NCBI RefSeq assembly: GCF_037971845.1
Contig: NZ_CP150227.1
Location: 6,262,001-6,326,000 of the forward strand
Direction of reading: 5' to 3'
DNA length: 64,000 nucleotides
Source of the DNA: Paenibacillus sp. FSL R5-0766
Lineage (GTDB): Bacteria > Bacillota > Bacilli > Paenibacillales > Paenibacillaceae
In this document: positions 44,791-55,049 of the stretch, piece by piece
Numbering within the stretch: the first letter of the stretch is position 1
Layout: the number at the start of each line of letters is the position of its first letter
Position numbers and translations under genes: made by a program
The notes under the pieces: generated by a model
Databases searched by the model: none
What the model was told of the DNA's origin: nothing
What the model saw: the letters and a program-made list of their open reading frames with translations, nothing else

Positions 44791-45675
44791 TTATACACGC
44801 CCGACTTCATTGACGGCTTTATCCAGACTGCGGTCGTAGAATTGTACGACCTTCTGGTTTGCTTCATACGCACGGAATGCGGCGTTCATATCAACCGTTG
44901 CCTGTGAAGCATCAACATTCGAGCCTTCCAGGTATCCCTGACGGATCTGCACATTATCACCAGCAGCCATCATCCGGGACGTTGCCCCGTTTGCATCGCT
45001 GAGACTGAAATTGCCATTACCTTGACGAACCAGTTGATTCGGCTGGTCAATGACACTAATGCCAAGAGTAACCCCTGTTGGTGCACCCGTTGCTGCATCA
45101 ACGAGACGACCTTGCTCATCCACTTTAAATTGCTCTACGGAACCTGTCAACACTACGGGTTGTCCATTATTATCCAACACTTGTGAACCTGTTGAACTCA
45201 GCAATTGTCCCGTTCCAGTGATCTCGAAGTGACCATCGCGTGTATATCCGGTGTTACCTTCTGCATCCTGAACTGTAAAATACGCCTGAGGCTGGTAAGT
45301 CACCGTGCCGTCGGCCCGTACAAATTTGCCTGATGCGTCAAACGGGACAGGTTGTCCAGTCTGCGGATCATTGACAGTCATATTGGATGAAATGGAAAAA
45401 TCATTTTTCTGCCCAGTCTCCATAATGGTCCCCTGCAAATTCATGGACAAACTCTCTTCCGCGAACACCCCCGTGTTCAGCTTGCCCAGCCGCTTTGTTG
45501 GAAGATTTGCATCTCCGCCTACCAAAGTAATGAGCATTTCCGGGAAGGAACGGCTTACGCTGTTCACCTGTTTATATCCCGTGGTGTTCATATTTACGAT
45601 ATTCTGTGTTGCTGTGTCATGGCGGCGTTGTTGCGTAATCATTCCCGCAGTAGCGGTGTACAGACCTCTTAACAT
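44791..45675 (-). CDS. flhO: FlhO, flagellar basal-body rod/hook protein
   Basis: A 294-aa FlgG/FlgF-family protein. The N-terminal domain reads MLRGLYTATAGMITQQRRHD with NIVNMNTTGYKQV. The middle has YFTVQDAEGNTGYTRDGHF, and the C-terminal D0 region has YLEGSNVDASQATVDMNAAFRAYEANQKVVQFYD. Identity as FlhO comes from the position between mbl and flhP. A strong ribosome site (GAGGAGAGG) precedes the ATG. Flagellar rod or hook-basal-body assembly is the expected role. Confidence 0.93.
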   Translation of the reverse strand: MLRGLYTATAGMITQQRRHDTATQNIVNMNTTGYKQVNSVSRSFPEMLITLVGGDANLPTKRLGKLNTGVFAEESLSMNLQGTIMETGQKNDFSISSNMTVNDPQTGQPVPFDASGKFVRADGTVTYQPQAYFTVQDAEGNTGYTRDGHFEITGTGQLLSSTGSQVLDNNGQPVVLTGSVEQFKVDEQGRLVDAATGAPTGVTLGISVIDQPNQLVRQGNGNFSLSDANGATSRMMAAGDNVQIRQGYLEGSNVDASQATVDMNAAFRAYEANQKVVQFYDRSLDKAVNEVGRV

Positions 45676-45777
45676 GAATTAACCCCTCTCCTCAAGCGCT
45701 TGTCCTGCATCGCAGGTTGGCTGCTTGTCCGTTCTGCTTTCCGAGCATGGCGAACCTTTGCTATTTATATCGGCAGA

Positions 45778-46776
45778 TTAGAACTTTTTCTTAACCACCT
45801 GATCCAAATTATTAAGCATTATGCCTGTCCCCTTCACGACACAGTGCATTGGATCTTCCGCAACCCATACCGGTACATGCAATTCATTGGACAAAAGCTC
45901 GTCCAGTCCGTTCAGCAATGCACCTCCGCCAGTCAATACAACACCACGATCGATAATGTCCGCTGACAATTCAGGCGGTGTACGTTCCAATACCGATTTG
46001 GCTGCCACGATGATGGATTGTACGGAATCCCACAGTGCTTCCTGTACTTCTTTTCCCGATACCGTTACGGTAACTGGCAGACCGGATACCATATCGCGCC
46101 CGCGAATATCCATCTCCGTTTGCCCTCCATCCGGGTGCACGGAACCAATCGCAATTTTAAGATCTTCAGCGGTCCGTTCTCCAATCATGAGCTTGTACTT
46201 GGCTTTGATAAACTTGATAATGGCTTCGTCGAACTTGTCCCCTGCAACTTTAATAGAAGAGGCGGTGACCACGTCGCCCATAGAAAGGACTGCAACGTCA
46301 GTCGTACCGCCGCCGATATCCACGACCATATTGCCGCTCGGCTGAAAAATATCCATTCCCGCACCGATCGCTGCCGCTTTCGGCTCTTCTTCCAGAAACA
46401 CTTCTTTGGCACCGCTGCGTTCTGCCGCCTCACGGATGGCCTTCTGCTCCACGGAAGTGATGTTCGTTGGTGCACAGATCAAAATCCGAGGGTGGCTGTA
46501 CCAGCTTCTTGCACCCACACGATTAATGAAATGTCTGAGCATCGCTTCTGTAATCTCGAAGTCCGCAATAACGCCGTCACGCAGCGGTCTAATGGCAACA
46601 ATGTTACCTGGAGTACGCCCCACCATACGACGCGCTTCTTCCCCAACAGCAAGGACACGCTTCGTATCTCTTTCAATGGTCACGACGGAAGGTTCATCGA
46701 GGACAACCCCACTTCCTTTCACGTGAATAAGCACGTTGGCCGTGCCAAGATCAATACCGATATCCTTGCTAAACAT
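45778..46776 (-). CDS. mbl: Mbl, MreB-like cell-shape actin
   Basis: A 332-aa bacterial actin that polymerises under the membrane and guides peptidoglycan synthesis along the side wall. Nucleotide-binding motifs are intact: IGIDLGTANVLI (phosphate 1), MVVDIGGGTTDVAVLS (phosphate 2) and GVVLTGGGALLNGLDEL (adenosine). Length and order (spoIIID-mbl-flhO) are as in B. subtilis, which distinguishes it from MreB and MreBH. A 219-bp gap separates it from spoIIID; no clear promoter was found there. Confidence 0.95.
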   Translation of the reverse strand: MFSKDIGIDLGTANVLIHVKGSGVVLDEPSVVTIERDTKRVLAVGEEARRMVGRTPGNIVAIRPLRDGVIADFEITEAMLRHFINRVGARSWYSHPRILICAPTNITSVEQKAIREAAERSGAKEVFLEEEPKAAAIGAGMDIFQPSGNMVVDIGGGTTDVAVLSMGDVVTASSIKVAGDKFDEAIIKFIKAKYKLMIGERTAEDLKIAIGSVHPDGGQTEMDIRGRDMVSGLPVTVTVSGKEVQEALWDSVQSIIVAAKSVLERTPPELSADIIDRGVVLTGGGALLNGLDELLSNELHVPVWVAEDPMHCVVKGTGIMLNNLDQVVKKKF

Positions 46777-46995
46777 AAAAGAGCCCCCAAAGTGATATTA
46801 TTTGGTCAGCGTATCCTGTGAAAAAGAGTCCCTTATCACGTCACCGCTCGTTCGACAAAGTGCAACATATATATGTAAAAATCGGGCTGATAAGATGTCA
46901 TAATTCGATCCTGTACCAGCTTTTAACATATCATACTTCAGGGGAGGGATTCAATGCATGTGTGAGCTTTTTGGCCTACGTCTTTGTGAAGATGC

Positions 46996-47283
46996 TTACG
47001 ATTTGGCGGAAGCCAACACCTCACGTTTCTTGCCACTCGTTTTTTTGTATTTAATTTTGGTCGCTTCACCGCCCCGCAAATGGCGGATCGACTTGTGATA
47101 CTCCAAAATGTGTTTCACCTGGTCAGCAAGATCAGGGTTGATTTCCGGCAGACGCTCCGTCAGATCCTTATGCACAGTACTCTTTGACACGCCGAATTCC
47201 TTGGCAATGGTACGGACCGTATTCCTCGTCTCAACAATGCAGCGACCAATTTTGATGGTCCGTTCCTTGATGTAATCGTGCAC
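46996..47283 (-). CDS. spoIIID: SpoIIID, mother-cell sporulation transcription factor
   Basis: A 95-aa DNA-binding protein nearly identical in pattern to B. subtilis SpoIIID. It has MHDYIKERTIKIGR at the start, a helix-turn-helix (TIAKEFGVSKSTVHKDLTER) and the conserved basic tail (YHKSIRHLRGGEATKIKYKK). It activates and represses sigma-E and sigma-K regulon genes in the mother cell. The start codon is GTG at 47283 with GGAGG 7 nt upstream. A sigma-E-like promoter lies at 47319-47346, in line with its known control. Confidence 0.97.
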   Translation of the reverse strand: MHDYIKERTIKIGRCIVETRNTVRTIAKEFGVSKSTVHKDLTERLPEINPDLADQVKHILEYHKSIRHLRGGEATKIKYKKTSGKKREVLASAKS

Positions 47284-47318
47284 GCTCCCGCCTCCCTACT
47301 GTGTGGATAGTTTGGTAC

Positions 47319-47346
47319 ATTATATGAGGAGCATGCCTATATATTC
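47319..47346 (-). promoter_or_regulatory. spoIIID: Sigma-E-like promoter of spoIIID
   Basis: On the minus strand GAATATA (47340-47346), 13 bp, then CATATAAT (47319-47326). This matches the sigma-E consensus -10 (CATACAnT) at seven of eight positions. B. subtilis spoIIID is also transcribed by sigma-E. Confidence 0.6.
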
Positions 47347-47395
47347 GCGGTTTAGAGGTGTGACAAGCTTCGAAGGTCCCATTATTTTCTGAAAA

Positions 47396-47428
47396 GCACA
47401 AAAAGAGCAGAGGTTCAACCCTCTGCCC
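47396..47428 (-). terminator. spoIIQ: spoIIQ terminator
   Basis: On the minus strand GCAGAGG-GTTGAA-CCTCTGC is followed by TCTTTTTG. It lies 26 bp past the spoIIQ stop. Confidence 0.8.
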
Positions 47429-47453
47429 ATCATGTTGCTGCGGTAAAATTCAT

Positions 47454-48194
47454 TTATTTTTCCGGAAGATATCCTTGCGGGTTAACCGGCTGTCCGTCTT
47501 CGTACACTTCAAAGTGAAGATGGTTGCCAAGCGTTTTACCCAATTCATTGACGCCAGCGGATGCAATCGCATCTCCCTGTTTCACTTCGTCGTCCTGTTT
47601 CACTTTGACGTCTGCCAGGCTTTGGTATACCGTCTTCAGGTTATCGCTGTGTGTGATTTCCACAACCTGACCTGTGAGCGGATTTTGCTCAACCCGGGTA
47701 ACTTTACCGGCGAGTGCTGCTTTGACTTCAAACGTTTTGTTATCCCCACGTGCCAGATCCACACCCGTGTTCGGGATGAATGTATCATTGTACTGCACCA
47801 TTGCCGCTTCATGTTCCTCGGTTGAAGCTTCGCTATCATAGAAAGGTTTTACTACCGAAATTTCGGACGGTACCGCTACCGGCCATACAAAATTCTCCGA
47901 CTTTGCAACAACTTCCACACTTTCTTCTTCTCCGCCTACTGCTGTTCCTTCTGTACCCGCCGATGCACCTGTTTCTACTACCCCGCTAGCAGGGTCCGAG
48001 TTTAGCGTTTTGTCGCCTGTGCCCTGATAGACCCACACTAAGGTTAGTATAATGCCTGCTGCTGCGATGTAGGCTGCCGGGAAGACCCAGCGTTTGGACA
48101 TTGCTCTTTTCCATGAAGAGGGCTGACTAGCCGGTACTCCTTGAGTTGTTTTAGGAGTTTCTTCTTGGTTTGTTTTTTTGTTTTGTTCATTCAT
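47454..48194 (-). CDS. spoIIQ: SpoIIQ, forespore membrane protein with degenerate LytM/M23 domain
   Basis: A 246-aa protein from the ATG at 48194. The start fits GAGGTG upstream and the sigma-F promoter at 48214-48241, which excludes longer forms. A cytoplasmic head of about 35 residues precedes one membrane helix (FPAAYIAAAGIILTLVWVY). The outer C-terminal half is an M23-type domain (NTGVDLARGD, VKQGDAIASAGVNELGKTLG, NHLHFEVYEDGQPVNP). The first zinc-ligand His is Asn here (PNTGVD), and the YxHL His is also missing, so peptidase activity is unlikely. In Bacillus SpoIIQ binds SpoIIIAH across the two membranes to form the engulfment channel. Confidence 0.93.
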   Translation of the reverse strand: MNEQNKKTNQEETPKTTQGVPASQPSSWKRAMSKRWVFPAAYIAAAGIILTLVWVYQGTGDKTLNSDPASGVVETGASAGTEGTAVGGEEESVEVVAKSENFVWPVAVPSEISVVKPFYDSEASTEEHEAAMVQYNDTFIPNTGVDLARGDNKTFEVKAALAGKVTRVEQNPLTGQVVEITHSDNLKTVYQSLADVKVKQDDEVKQGDAIASAGVNELGKTLGNHLHFEVYEDGQPVNPQGYLPEK

Positions 48195-48213
48195 GTTAAT
48201 CACCTCAGTAACA

Positions 48214-48241
48214 AGTGTTACCGGGTGCAACTCTTTTATAC
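48214..48241 (-). promoter_or_regulatory. spoIIQ: Sigma-F-like promoter of spoIIQ
   Basis: On the minus strand GTATA (48237-48241), 14 bp, then GGTAACACT (48214-48222). This fits the sigma-F consensus (GYATA and GGnnAnAnT). spoIIQ is a sigma-F gene in B. subtilis. Transcription would start about 13 nt before the chosen ATG. Confidence 0.65.
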
Positions 48242-48269
48242 ACGCGCGACTCTAATTATTTTCACGGAG

Positions 48270-48477
48270 GTTTCAGAGAGTGCTATATATGGTGGAGATG
48301 TACAGCGGGTATGTGCACCGCTCCGGGGCCAGAAAACCTTTCGACCGGCTGTTATCCCCGGATTTCCTGATTATTTCTCCCAAGGGAGAAATCCGGTGAT
48401 AAAGGCGGACGCTTCGCTTCTACAGGTCTTTTCTGTCCCCTGCGCTCCCCATACGCTAGCACTCTCCTCATATATAG
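48270..48477 (+). repeat. Long palindromic interspersed element, copy D
   Basis: Core blocks: GACCGGCTGTTATC (48343-48355 with flank) and GATAAAGGCGGACGCTTCGC (from 48398). The middle stem is CCGGATTTC/GAAATCCGG. The apical hairpin TTTCTCCC-AA-GGGAGAAA is unique to this copy. The base pairs GGGGCCAGAAAA with TTTTCTGTCCCC, and the outermost arms pair AGAGTGCTA with TAGCACTCT. The element lies between spoIID and spoIIQ. Confidence 0.85.
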
Positions 48478-48541
48478 CCGAATCTCGAAAGCTCCGGAGT
48501 GGGTGGTTGGTAGAATGGTCTGGATTGGCTGTACTTCTCTC

Positions 48542-49882
48542 TTACTTCGAGGCCAGCATCTTGGATGCCTGTCCGAATGAAATGCCGGTATAGTAGTGTT
48601 TGAGAATCTGGGTGGCCGTGTGTCCCTCCTGCGCCATGCCGTTTGCTCCCCATTGGCTCATGCCAACCCCATGCCCATACCCGAACGTTGTAATTTGGAC
48701 CTCGTCACCTGTGGTCTTCCAACTGAACTGGCTGGATCTTAATCCAAGCAGTTTGCGAACTTCGGGTCCGCTGAATGTTTCACCTGCGATCTGCATTTCC
48801 TTAATTCGATGCCCTTTGGTTGTAGACAATACTTCCATCCACGATCCATTCTTCTGGGCGGTAACCGGAATGGCATCCAAGTTTAACTTCTGCAGAATCT
48901 CATTACGCTTCATGGTGACGGTTTGCTTGAATCCTGGTGCCAGATTTTTGTCCCACGGACTGTCTACACTTTGCAGATACGGTACAGCGTTCCCCCATAC
49001 ATCCTCGGCATTCTCGGTATACCCATTACTTGTGGAAAAAAAGGATGCGGTGATCGCCTTGCCTTGATAGGTCATCACTGTATCTCGACTTTCGCGTACA
49101 GCCTGTTGCAGCTTCTCCCATTCCTTCGCCTTCCCTAGACGCGTCCAATCCGCTTTCACCTGATCTGGCGGAATAAACACCTGATGGCTGACTGTATCCG
49201 TCACATCCGCCGCACCCGACGGAACACCGCTTGTATCACTCGCAGCTAACCTACGCACGATAAATGTACGAGCTGCTATTGCCTGCGCCTTTAACGCCTC
49301 CAGTCTGAATTCCGCCGGCATCTCAGCTGCTACAACCCCGGTAACATAGTCTTCCAGTGGCAGATTCATCGTTGTGCCCGTTGCAGACAGGTATACGCGT
49401 ACTTTAGGTTCAGGGTACGTAATAGGAACGGCTGGCGCAGGAGCTGGGGTTCTTGTACTGCTTGAATCTGTTGGAGCAGGGAGCGGCTTTGGTGCTTCGC
49501 TTGTCCGCGGCCATGCCAGAATTACCGGAATCAGCAACGCCATTGCCAATAAGGCAGATACAGCGGCGGCAGGTTGCCATCGCTTCGTATTGCGTCCCCA
49601 TCGGGGTTTTCGTCCAAATGTCCGCATTCGGCGACGCTTCACTCGGCGGAATTGGTCCAGCTCAATAACAGGTATATGAATGTGCTCGGTTGTCTTTCGG
49701 TTCAACTCATCTGTCGAAACCCGTCCTGGATTGGAGAAACTTGCAGGCTGTGATGGAACAGTCCTCAGGTTCAATGGTGCAGGCTTGTCTTTTTCCACTC
49801 CAGAAACGGTATTTCCCTCCGGCTCTTGCATACCTGGACGAGGGACAAGGGGTACCTTTACCTGTACACGAGCTTCTTTCAT
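48542..49882 (-). CDS. spoIID: SpoIID, peptidoglycan lytic transglycosylase for engulfment
   Basis: A 446-aa membrane-anchored enzyme that degrades septal peptidoglycan with SpoIIM and SpoIIP. A cytoplasmic N-terminal region of about 100 residues is rich in Arg/Lys near the membrane. Then comes one helix (about 103-124), a Pro/Thr-rich linker, and the SpoIID domain. The catalytic-type Glu is E187 (VVAAEMPAEFRLEALKAQAI). Other conserved segments are TAARTF-like AARTFIVRRL, YTENAEDVWG and YGHGVGMSQWGANGMA. B. subtilis SpoIID has only a short cytoplasmic head (about 340 aa total), so the long N-terminus is unusual. GGAGG lies 11 nt upstream of the ATG. Confidence 0.95.
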   Translation of the reverse strand: MKEARVQVKVPLVPRPGMQEPEGNTVSGVEKDKPAPLNLRTVPSQPASFSNPGRVSTDELNRKTTEHIHIPVIELDQFRRVKRRRMRTFGRKPRWGRNTKRWQPAAAVSALLAMALLIPVILAWPRTSEAPKPLPAPTDSSSTRTPAPAPAVPITYPEPKVRVYLSATGTTMNLPLEDYVTGVVAAEMPAEFRLEALKAQAIAARTFIVRRLAASDTSGVPSGAADVTDTVSHQVFIPPDQVKADWTRLGKAKEWEKLQQAVRESRDTVMTYQGKAITASFFSTSNGYTENAEDVWGNAVPYLQSVDSPWDKNLAPGFKQTVTMKRNEILQKLNLDAIPVTAQKNGSWMEVLSTTKGHRIKEMQIAGETFSGPEVRKLLGLRSSQFSWKTTGDEVQITTFGYGHGVGMSQWGANGMAQEGHTATQILKHYYTGISFGQASKMLASK

Positions 49883-50351
49883 TTGAATATAACCCTCCGT
49901 TATCTATGGCCGGTCATGTGCCGGTCGTGTTGTTCAAATCCATAGTTTAGGTTATGAGCTGGCTTGATCTGATAGAACCTGATTTAAGAGAAACGAGGCC
50001 CTTTTCGTTCAGTTCAATCTCCTGTTTTCTTTTGCTATGTACATCTAAGAAACGTTGATCTGTCGCTGAATACCGGTAATTAACTGCAGTCGACACCCTA
50101 TATAAAGTACGCTCTTTCATTTGGTTCAGAATCGATACAGAATACGATGTTATGCTATACAAGTTAGGACCAGCTATTAATAGAATCAGGTATCAAATAT
50201 CTCGTCATCTTCCTAAAAGTAAACACAAAAAAAGCCAAGCCAGTTGGCTTAGCTTTATCATTTTTTACAATATACGTTCTATCGCATTCATAATCCACAC
50301 AACCGTGTGACTCATAATCGAGGGACCATATTTTTTCTATTCAATCCAGTG
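49883..50351. other. Intergenic region between murAA and spoIID
   Basis: 469 bp without a gene, holding the murAA terminator (50228-50256). A mother-cell sigma-E promoter for spoIID is expected. The best -10-like match is CATAACCT near 49952-49959 but its -35 partner is poor, so I do not claim it. Confidence 0.4.
50228..50256 (-). terminator. murAA: murAA terminator
   Basis: On the minus strand AAAGCTAAGCC-AACT-GGCTTGGCTTT is followed by four more T. One wobble pair is present. Confidence 0.85.
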
Positions 50352-51698
50352 TTAAGCCAAAGTTGGTTGCACCTTAAACATCGGTACTTCTTTCTCCACT
50401 TTTTCACTAGGTGCTTTGGTTGCTTCCAGCTTAGGCTCATCAACCGAGATCCGATAGATGTCAGCCCCAAGTCCGTTAAGCTTCTCAGCGAGATGTACAT
50501 AGCCACGGTCGATATGATGAACACCGCCCACTTCCGTTGTACCTTCAGCAACAAGACCTGCAATAATGAGTGCGGCACCCGCACGCAGATCGGTAGCCGT
50601 TACTTTGGCACCCTTCAGTTTGGCATTACCTGTGATGATGGACGAACGTCCTTCAACTTTGATCTCCGCATTCATCAATTGGAACTCATCCACATGCATG
50701 AATCGGTTTTCAAAAACAGTCTCTGTCACGACACTTGTTCCTTCAGATGCGAGCAAGAGTGCCATCATCTGGGATTGCATATCTGTCGGGAATCCTGGGT
50801 ATGGTAATGTTTTCACATCCACAGCCTTAAGAGGACGATCTGCGATTACACGCACGCCATTCTCATCCGGTTGGATTGTAACACCCATTTCTTCAAGCTT
50901 CGCGATAACGGAGCCTAAATGATCAGAGATTGCACCTTCAATGTACACGTCACCACCCGAAATTGCAGCAGCAGCCATATACGTACCAGCTTCTACCCGA
51001 TCCGGAATAACGGTGTGTGTAACGCCTTTAAGTTTCTCCACACCTTCAATGCGGATCACTCCAGTACCAGCACCACGTACGATGGCACCCATTCCATTCA
51101 GGAAGTTGGCAAGATCCACAATCTCAGGTTCTTTCGCCGCGTTCTCCAGAACAGTTACACCTTCGGCCAATGTTGCAGCCATCATAATATTTTGAGTGGC
51201 ACCTACGGAAGCCACATCCAGATAAATTTTCGCGCCACGCAACCGTCCTTGGCTACGAGCTTCGATATAACCTTGGCCCAAGCTGATCTCTGCGCCCATG
51301 GCTTCAAAACCTTTCAAATGCTGATCAATAGGCCGTGTACCGATGGCACATCCACCAGGAAGTGAGATTCTTGTATGACCCATACGAGTCAACAAAGGCC
51401 CCATGACCAGGAAAGACGCCCGCATTTTACTTACCCATTCATACGGGGCTTCACAGGAAGTAAGTTTCTCCGCATTTACGGTAATCACTTCGTCCCGGTA
51501 TGTAACTCCCGCTCCCAGCGATTCCAACACCTTGTTAATCGTCATCACATCGTCTAGAGGAGGCGCGTCAATAATAACGCTTTGTCCTTCTTCCCCTAAG
51601 AGAGAGGCAGCGATGATCGGAAGAACAGAATTTTTAGCACCGCTAACTTTGACACTTCCGGTCAACCTTTTGCCACCGCGGACGATAAATTTGCTCAT
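50352..51698 (-). CDS. murAA: UDP-N-acetylglucosamine 1-carboxyvinyltransferase MurA
   Basis: A 448-aa cytosolic enzyme catalysing the first committed step of peptidoglycan synthesis, enolpyruvyl transfer from PEP to UDP-GlcNAc. The catalytic Cys is C117 in [15 protein letters not shown], and the fosfomycin-sensitive Cys is retained. The conserved Lys is K22 (SGAKNSVLP). The C-terminal motif [15 protein letters not shown] is normal. Two adjacent ATG codons occur; I used the second ([12 protein letters not shown]), 8-9 nt from GGAGGG. An acidic tail of about 20 residues ([17 protein letters not shown]) extends past the usual end. The position between ywzB and spoIID identifies it as murAA rather than murAB. 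Confidence 0.96.
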   Translation of the reverse strand: MSKFIVRGGKRLTGSVKVSGAKNSVLPIIAASLLGEEGQSVIIDAPPLDDVMTINKVLESLGAGVTYRDEVITVNAEKLTSCEAPYEWVSKMRASFLVMGPLLTRMGHTRISLPGGCAIGTRPIDQHLKGFEAMGAEISLGQGYIEARSQGRLRGAKIYLDVASVGATQNIMMAATLAEGVTVLENAAKEPEIVDLANFLNGMGAIVRGAGTGVIRIEGVEKLKGVTHTVIPDRVEAGTYMAAAAISGGDVYIEGAISDHLGSVIAKLEEMGVTIQPDENGVRVIADRPLKAVDVKTLPYPGFPTDMQSQMMALLLASEGTSVVTETVFENRFMHVDEFQLMNAEIKVEGRSSIITGNAKLKGAKVTATDLRAGAALIIAGLVAEGTTEVGGVHHIDRGYVHLAEKLNGLGADIYRISVDEPKLEATKAPSEKVEKEVPMFKVQPTLA

Positions 51699-52219
51699 CA
51701 TGGTTCCCTCCGCGCTTTTATTCCCTTTTCTTCATTCCGGAATACGTAAGCCCCACTATGCTAGAAAGGACTGTTGCTGTGTGTGGAATTTCGACATATT
51801 CTGGCATATTGCCACAGATGTCTGTTCAGAAAAGAATTGGTTTTTATAATCCATATCAATGATACCATGTGCCGTGCATCTTGCTATTCAGCATGTAAAA
51901 TCAGTGTCTCACAAGCCAGCAGAGCATCAGAACAGACAGAGTGGGATGGTTATTAGCCGGCATGAACCGGATATCCCGTTTATAACTACAAAATAAGTGA
52001 ACAATTGTGAATTCCCTAACTTCCATCATAACATTGTTGAATTGTACGATACAAGCATTTTTACATAAAACATCTCAAATTCATCCAATTTAACGTCACA
52101 TTTTTTTCTTAATTTCTTTACCGACAACTCATACTCTAATTGTTAACACAATTAATCGATGTTATTCGACAATGAGCAGCTTGAAGAACCTAACAGATGA
52201 TTAACCAACCATCTCAACA
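51699..52219. other. Leader and intergenic region upstream of murAA
   Basis: About 520 bp with no gene. A possible promoter lies at 52025-52054 (listed). No ywmA or ywmB homologue is present, although both lie here in B. subtilis. No clear terminator for ywzB was found; an ATTGT-TA-ACAAT palindrome near 52138-52151 has no T-tract. Confidence 0.45.
52025..52054 (-). promoter_or_regulatory. murAA: Possible murAA promoter
   Basis: On the minus strand TTGTAT (52049-52054), an 18-bp spacer and TATGAT (52025-52030). It would give a ~320-nt leader before murAA. Confidence 0.35.
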
Positions 52220-52477
52220 TTAAAACAAATTACGCAACATTTGAGTCCAGGACAAGTAGTCAATGACAAAGCCAGCAACGGCATGCCCCAAAATGATGGC
52301 GAGCAACAAATGCAACAGTCTTCCCTGAGCACCTCGTGGTTGCCTGATGATTAAATCCAGTTTGAGATTTGTCAAAGCCCACCAAGACAACGCAATACAT
52401 AACAGGGAGACGATGATTGAGACCAAGCCATTGGTGCTTAACGCCTGGTTCACCTGATTCGTCAGATCAGTATCCAT
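52220..52477 (-). CDS. ywzB: YwzB-like DUF1146 membrane protein
   Basis: An 85-aa protein with two membrane segments (VSIIVSLLCIALSWWAL and LLHLLLAIILGHAVAGFVID) joined by a basic loop (NLKLDLIIRQPRGAQGR). It ends with DYLSWTQMLRNLF. Size, topology and the LDLI/FxxxPxxxQxR-type loop fit DUF1146 (YwzB). The position just downstream of atpC is the same as in B. subtilis. TGGAGG precedes the ATG. Its function is unknown. It has its own promoter at 52704-52733, so it does not depend on the atp transcript. Confidence 0.85.
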   Translation of the reverse strand: MDTDLTNQVNQALSTNGLVSIIVSLLCIALSWWALTNLKLDLIIRQPRGAQGRLLHLLLAIILGHAVAGFVIDYLSWTQMLRNLF

Positions 52478-53040
52478 ATATTCTTTACCTCCACATTTGT
52501 TGCAGCGATCAGCATATCATATGCCCGGCACCCATAACTTGTTAGTATAATGGAATGTCTTCAGCACAATATACTGAGCGTACTGTCAGATTTACTCCTG
52601 CCAGGCAGGAATCTCCTGATGCCCAATCACCGAGCAGCAACAATGCGGCTGTGCATGACTATGGAATCTACTACGCAGCTTCCTGCTTCTGCTGACTCTA
52701 TGGAATATAGGCTCTTTCATCATACATTGTCAATTACATTGATTTCCACTTCTAAAATATTTTAATTTTAAAATGCCGGGATTTTGTGACTAAAACGACA
52801 TAAAAGAGCGCTATTTCGATATCGATTCTGTCATTTCCTCGGAAATAATTTAAATTTACTCATGAAAAAAATGGTTCTCTTAGTGGTAAATGCGCCCACT
52901 ACTTTAGTCCTACATTCTATTCAAATCCTCATAATCGGTGAATATTTTGCTTAAAATACTTCTGTTTACTGAAGGAACAGGATGGATTTGTGGTCAGCTA
53001 TTTTGATATATTCGATAAAACAATTCTATCAAACAAACTC
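52478..53040. other. Intergenic region between atpC and ywzB
   Basis: 563 bp, AT-rich, no gene. It holds the ywzB promoter (listed) and a CCTGCC-A-GGCAGG hairpin near 52600-52612 inside the resulting ~220-nt leader. Nothing else was recognised. Confidence 0.5.
52704..52733 (-). promoter_or_regulatory. ywzB: Sigma-A-type promoter of ywzB
   Basis: On the minus strand TTGACA (52728-52733), an 18-bp spacer and TATATT (52704-52709). Confidence 0.65.
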
Positions 53041-53072
53041 AAAAAAGCCCGGCAGACTAAGCCGCCAGGCTT
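53041..53072 (-). terminator. Terminator of the ATP synthase operon
   Basis: On the minus strand AAGCCTGGCGG pairs with CTGCCGGGCTT (wobbles allowed) and is followed by a T-tract of six. It begins 12 bp past the atpC stop. Confidence 0.9.
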
Positions 53073-53083
53073 CCAAGAATCGT

Positions 53084-53488
53084 TTATTTGCCGAATACAT
53101 TAATCCGGTTAACCGCTTTTTGCAGTGCAATCTCTGCACGACGGTGATCAAAGTGGTCCTGATTGCTTTGGCTTGCAAGCCGACGTTCAGCCCGCTCTTT
53201 CGCCGCACGCGCACGATCCACATCAATGTTTTCCGGGAATTCAGCACTCTCTGCGAGTACAACAACCTTATCTTTACGAACTTCGATAAACCCGCCACCG
53301 ATAGCAACTCGTTTATTTTCTTTTCCGTTATGGATATAGATTGGTGCAATCTGCAAAGGTGTAACCATAGGAATATGACCTGGCATAATGCCAAGTTCCC
53401 CTTCAATACCACGAGCCGTAATGCTATTCACCTGTTCTGAATAGACCAAACGCTCGGGTGTTACAATTTCCAACAAAAAGGTGCTCAA
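53084..53488 (-). CDS. atpC: ATP synthase subunit epsilon
   Basis: A 134-aa central-stalk subunit that modulates F1 activity. I place the start at TTG 53488 (MSTFLLEIVTPERLVY), 6 nt from AGGAGGG; the ATG two codons upstream overlaps that site. The beta-sandwich domain shows GIEGELGIMPGHIPMVTPL and VAIGGGFIEVRKDKVVVLA. The C-terminal helical pair is DRARAAKERAERRLAS ... AEIALQKAVNRINVF. It is the last gene of the atp operon. Confidence 0.96.
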   Translation of the reverse strand: MSTFLLEIVTPERLVYSEQVNSITARGIEGELGIMPGHIPMVTPLQIAPIYIHNGKENKRVAIGGGFIEVRKDKVVVLAESAEFPENIDVDRARAAKERAERRLASQSNQDHFDHRRAEIALQKAVNRINVFGK

Positions 53489-53550
53489 TTCCATCCCTCC
53501 TGAAATATCCGAAGGATAGCCCGCTTCATAAGGACAATCCTGGATTCAGA

Positions 53551-54969
<1,419 letters not shown>

Positions 54970-55049
54970 CTACAAGCCTGCTACTTTTGCAAAAATAATG
55001 TACCGTTCGTTTATCTTTGCTCTGCAAGCCTTCATTAATAAAAAAACGG

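Noticed and set aside
51774..51956. A 60-codon plus-strand ORF upstream of murAA
   Set aside because: It has no ribosome site, is on the opposite strand to every real gene here and looks like non-coding leader sequence.
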